Source of the DNA: Bacteroidales bacterium
GTDB taxonomy: Bacteria > Bacteroidota > Bacteroidia > Bacteroidales > ML635J-15
Length of the DNA: 8,713 nt
Direction of reading: 5' to 3'
NCBI GenBank assembly: GCA_028696755.1
Contig: JAQVGK010000118.1
Location: 1-8,713 of the forward strand
Below the pieces are notes generated by a model that was not told where the DNA came from, searched no databases, and saw only the letters and a list, made by a program, of their open reading frames with translations. Numbering within the stretch: the first letter of the stretch is position 1; every line of letters begins with the position of its first letter. The position numbers were made by a program, and so were the translations under genes. Positions 6,817 to 8,713 of the stretch are shown here, piece by piece.

Positions 6817-8673
6817 ATGGGAAACCAAAAGCGTATTATTGAAAAAGAAGAAGTTGTGATAAAATTTGCCGGAGATTCTGGCGACGGTATGCAGCTTACA
6901 GGGGCACAGTTTTCGGATGCATCAGCATCTTTTGGAAACGACCTTCTTACATTTCCAGATTACCCTTCAGAAATCAGAGCTCCACAAGGGACAGTAGCTG
7001 GTGTTTCAGGATTTCAGGTTCATATTGGACAGAAAGAGATTCAAACCCCTGGAGACCAAGCAGATGTATTGATAGCACTTAATCCTGCTGCACTAAAAAC
7101 CAATATGAAATGGGTAAAATCTGGTGCAACAATTATTATTGACATCGACAATTTTGATAATAAGCACTATAAAAAAGCCGAATATGTTGAGGATCCATTA
7201 AGTGATGGCTCGCTAAATGGCTATACTGTAATAAAAGCTCCAATAACATCGTTATCAAGATCAACAGTAAACTCTCTTGAGCTAGGGATAGATCAAAAAA
7301 CAGCAGATAAAACCAGAAATCAATTCGTTATGGGATTGCTATTTTGGCTATTTAATCGTGACTTAAAAATTGGAGAAGACTTTATTGCTAAGAAGTTTTC
7401 AAAGAAACCCGTTTTAATTGATGTAAATAAAGCTGTTTTAAGAGCAGGTTACGATTATGCCGAAACAATTGAAGCAATCGCAACTCAATTCCATGTTAAT
7501 CCTGCTAAAAACAAAAAGGGTAAATTCAGACAAATAACTGGAAATATTGCAACAGCATGGGGGTTGATAGCTGGAGCTGAAAAAGCAGGACTTAAATTAT
7601 TTCTTGGCTCCTATCCTATTACCCCAGCAACCGAAATTTTACAGGAGCTGAGCGGTCGCAAACATCTGGGCGTACGCACATTCCAAGCCGAAGATGAAAT
7701 TGCTGGAATATGCACAGCAATCGGAGCAAGCTTTGGTGGTCACCTCGGCGCAACTTCAACATCAGGTCCAGGTTTGGCTTTAAAAACCGAAGCAGCAGGT
7801 TTAGCAATCATCACTGAACTACCTCTAGTTATTGTTAACGTTCAGCGTGGTGGGCCATCAACTGGATTACCGACAAAAACAGAACAATCAGATTTAATGC
7901 AGGCAATTCATGGTCGTCATGGAGAATCTCCACTTCCTGTAATAGCAGCAAGCTCTCCTGGAAACTGTTTCGATTATGCGTATACTGCTTGTAAAATTGC
8001 GGTTGAACACATGACACCAGTAATTTTACTGACCGATGGTTATTTGGCAAATGGAACCGAACTATGGAAAATTCCAGATTATGACAAAATACCAGAAATT
8101 AAAACTCCAAGAGTAAAAGACAATGATCCTGACTATCAGCCATACAAACGTGACCCTGAAAAGCTCAATAGATTTTGGGCAGTCCCTGGTCAGGAAGGAT
8201 TAAGACATAAAATTGGCGGCCTCGAAAAATCTGATGTGTACGGACAGGTCTCACATGACCCTCACAATCATCAGGTAATGACAAACAACAGAGCCGAAAA
8301 AATAAAACGCGTTGCCAACTACATTCCAAAGCAAGAAATTATCGGCAATCAAGACGGAGGAGAACTTTTAGTTGTTGGCTGGGGAGGCACATACGGTGCT
8401 TTAAACTCGGCGGTAAAAGAACTTCGCGACGAAGGTTATGACATTTCTTTGGCTCAATTTAATTACATTTATCCGCTTCCAATAAATACATCTGAGGTTT
8501 TAGGCAAATTTAAAAAACGCGTTGTTTGCGAGCTTAATATGGGACAATTTGCAGAACATCTTCGTGCCCTACATCCTGAACACAAATATGAGCAATATAA
8601 CAAGGTACAAGGATTGCCATTCTTTATCAGCGAATTAAAAATCAAGTTCAAACAAATACTGGAGGAGAAATAA
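6817..8673 (+). CDS. korA: 2-oxoglutarate:ferredoxin oxidoreductase, gamma-alpha fused subunit (KorA)
   Basis: With KorB this forms 2-oxoacid:acceptor oxidoreductase, which interconverts 2-oxoglutarate + CoA and succinyl-CoA + CO2 using ferredoxin as electron carrier. It is used in oxidative or reductive TCA flow. The 618 residues are a natural fusion. The N-terminal gamma domain (about 13-200) has its glycine-rich loop GDSGDGMQLTGAQF starting at residue 19. The alpha domain follows (about 235-470) with SYPITPATE at 265-273, FQAEDEIAG, and RGGPSTGLPTKTEQ at about 344-357. A C-terminal domain carries GWGGTYG at 521-527. RGGPSTGLPT is characteristic of KorA-type alpha subunits. The TPP site and iron-sulfur cluster are expected in KorB, not here. 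The Met at 6817 (MGNQKRII) is the only sensible start. A GGAGG inside the last codons and the 2-base gap to the next ATG indicate translational coupling with korB. Confidence 0.95.
   Translation: MGNQKRIIEKEEVVIKFAGDSGDGMQLTGAQFSDASASFGNDLLTFPDYPSEIRAPQGTVAGVSGFQVHIGQKEIQTPGDQADVLIALNPAALKTNMKWVKSGATIIIDIDNFDNKHYKKAEYVEDPLSDGSLNGYTVIKAPITSLSRSTVNSLELGIDQKTADKTRNQFVMGLLFWLFNRDLKIGEDFIAKKFSKKPVLIDVNKAVLRAGYDYAETIEAIATQFHVNPAKNKKGKFRQITGNIATAWGLIAGAEKAGLKLFLGSYPITPATEILQELSGRKHLGVRTFQAEDEIAGICTAIGASFGGHLGATSTSGPGLALKTEAAGLAIITELPLVIVNVQRGGPSTGLPTKTEQSDLMQAIHGRHGESPLPVIAASSPGNCFDYAYTACKIAVEHMTPVILLTDGYLANGTELWKIPDYDKIPEIKTPRVKDNDPDYQPYKRDPEKLNRFWAVPGQEGLRHKIGGLEKSDVYGQVSHDPHNHQVMTNNRAEKIKRVANYIPKQEIIGNQDGGELLVVGWGGTYGALNSAVKELRDEGYDISLAQFNYIYPLPINTSEVLGKFKKRVVCELNMGQFAEHLRALHPEHKYEQYNKVQGLPFFISELKIKFKQILEEK
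8661..8665 (+). promoter_or_regulatory. Shine-Dalgarno-like GGAGG before korB, within the end of korA
   Basis: GGAGG is located 10 bases before the korB ATG at 8676 and lies inside the final korA codons (L-E-E-K). The other starts in this window have A/T-rich leaders without such a motif, which is usual for Bacteroidota, where Shine-Dalgarno sequences are weak or absent. Because the bases also encode Glu-Glu, the match may be partly coincidental. Confidence 0.4.
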
Positions 8674-8675
8674 AC

Positions 8676-8713
8676 ATGACACAGGCTAAACCAAAACTTA
8701 CAAGAGCAGATTT
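8676..8713 (+). CDS. korB: 2-oxoglutarate:ferredoxin oxidoreductase beta subunit (KorB), 5' fragment
   Basis: Only the first 12 codons and two bases are present: MTQAKPKLTRAD, with the next codon beginning TT. The LTRAD(F) element just after a short polar N-terminus matches the usual start of KorB. In that family it precedes the WCPGCGD motif that helps hold the iron-sulfur cluster and TPP. Position 2 bases after korA supports the call more strongly than the residues do. The gene is cut by the window edge and is not evidently broken. Confidence 0.8.
   Translation, partial: MTQAKPKLTRAD

Overview
The window looks like a chromosomal segment of a Bacteroidota species, most likely from the Bacteroidales/Marinilabiliales side. 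The evidence is an AT-rich composition, a C-terminal type IX secretion (T9SS) sorting tail on the first partial gene, a primary sigma factor of only 286 residues without region 1.1, a type-3 (archaeal/eukaryotic-like) prolyl-tRNA synthetase, and TAnnTTTG-type -7 promoter elements. A gamma-alpha fused 2-oxoglutarate:ferredoxin oxidoreductase subunit suggests ferredoxin-based, probably anaerobic or facultative, central metabolism. The genus cannot be named from the sequence alone.

Layout. 1-109 (+): end of a secreted or cell-surface protein with a T9SS type A tail. 113-136: a bidirectional terminator shared with the convergent sigma factor gene. 141-1001 (-): rpoD. 1002-1185: non-coding, with an inverted-repeat cluster. 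1186-2649 (-): a FadL/TodX-like outer-membrane beta-barrel. 2668-4371 (-): a 567-residue lipoprotein of extreme composition. It has an acidic/Tyr segment, then a Tyr/Trp-Gly block, then an Arg-Thr-Pro/Arg-Glu-Pro block, then a Ser/Gly/Arg tail. 4372-4453: divergent promoter region. 4454-5926 (+): proS. 5937-6647 (+): an unrecognised cytosolic protein 10 bases after proS. 6648-6816: non-coding, with a palindrome and a promoter. 6817-8673 (+): korA. 8676-8713 (+): start of korB.

How the genes work together. The lipoprotein and barrel genes are 18 bases apart on the same strand and probably form one envelope operon. proS and the 236-residue gene probably form a second operon, and korA-korB a third, encoding the enzyme that links 2-oxoglutarate and succinyl-CoA through ferredoxin. 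Most of the window is housekeeping. The part that ordinary annotation does not explain is the low-complexity aromatic/serine-rich lipoprotein and its pairing with the barrel. I saw no mobile element, CRISPR array, tRNA or rRNA.
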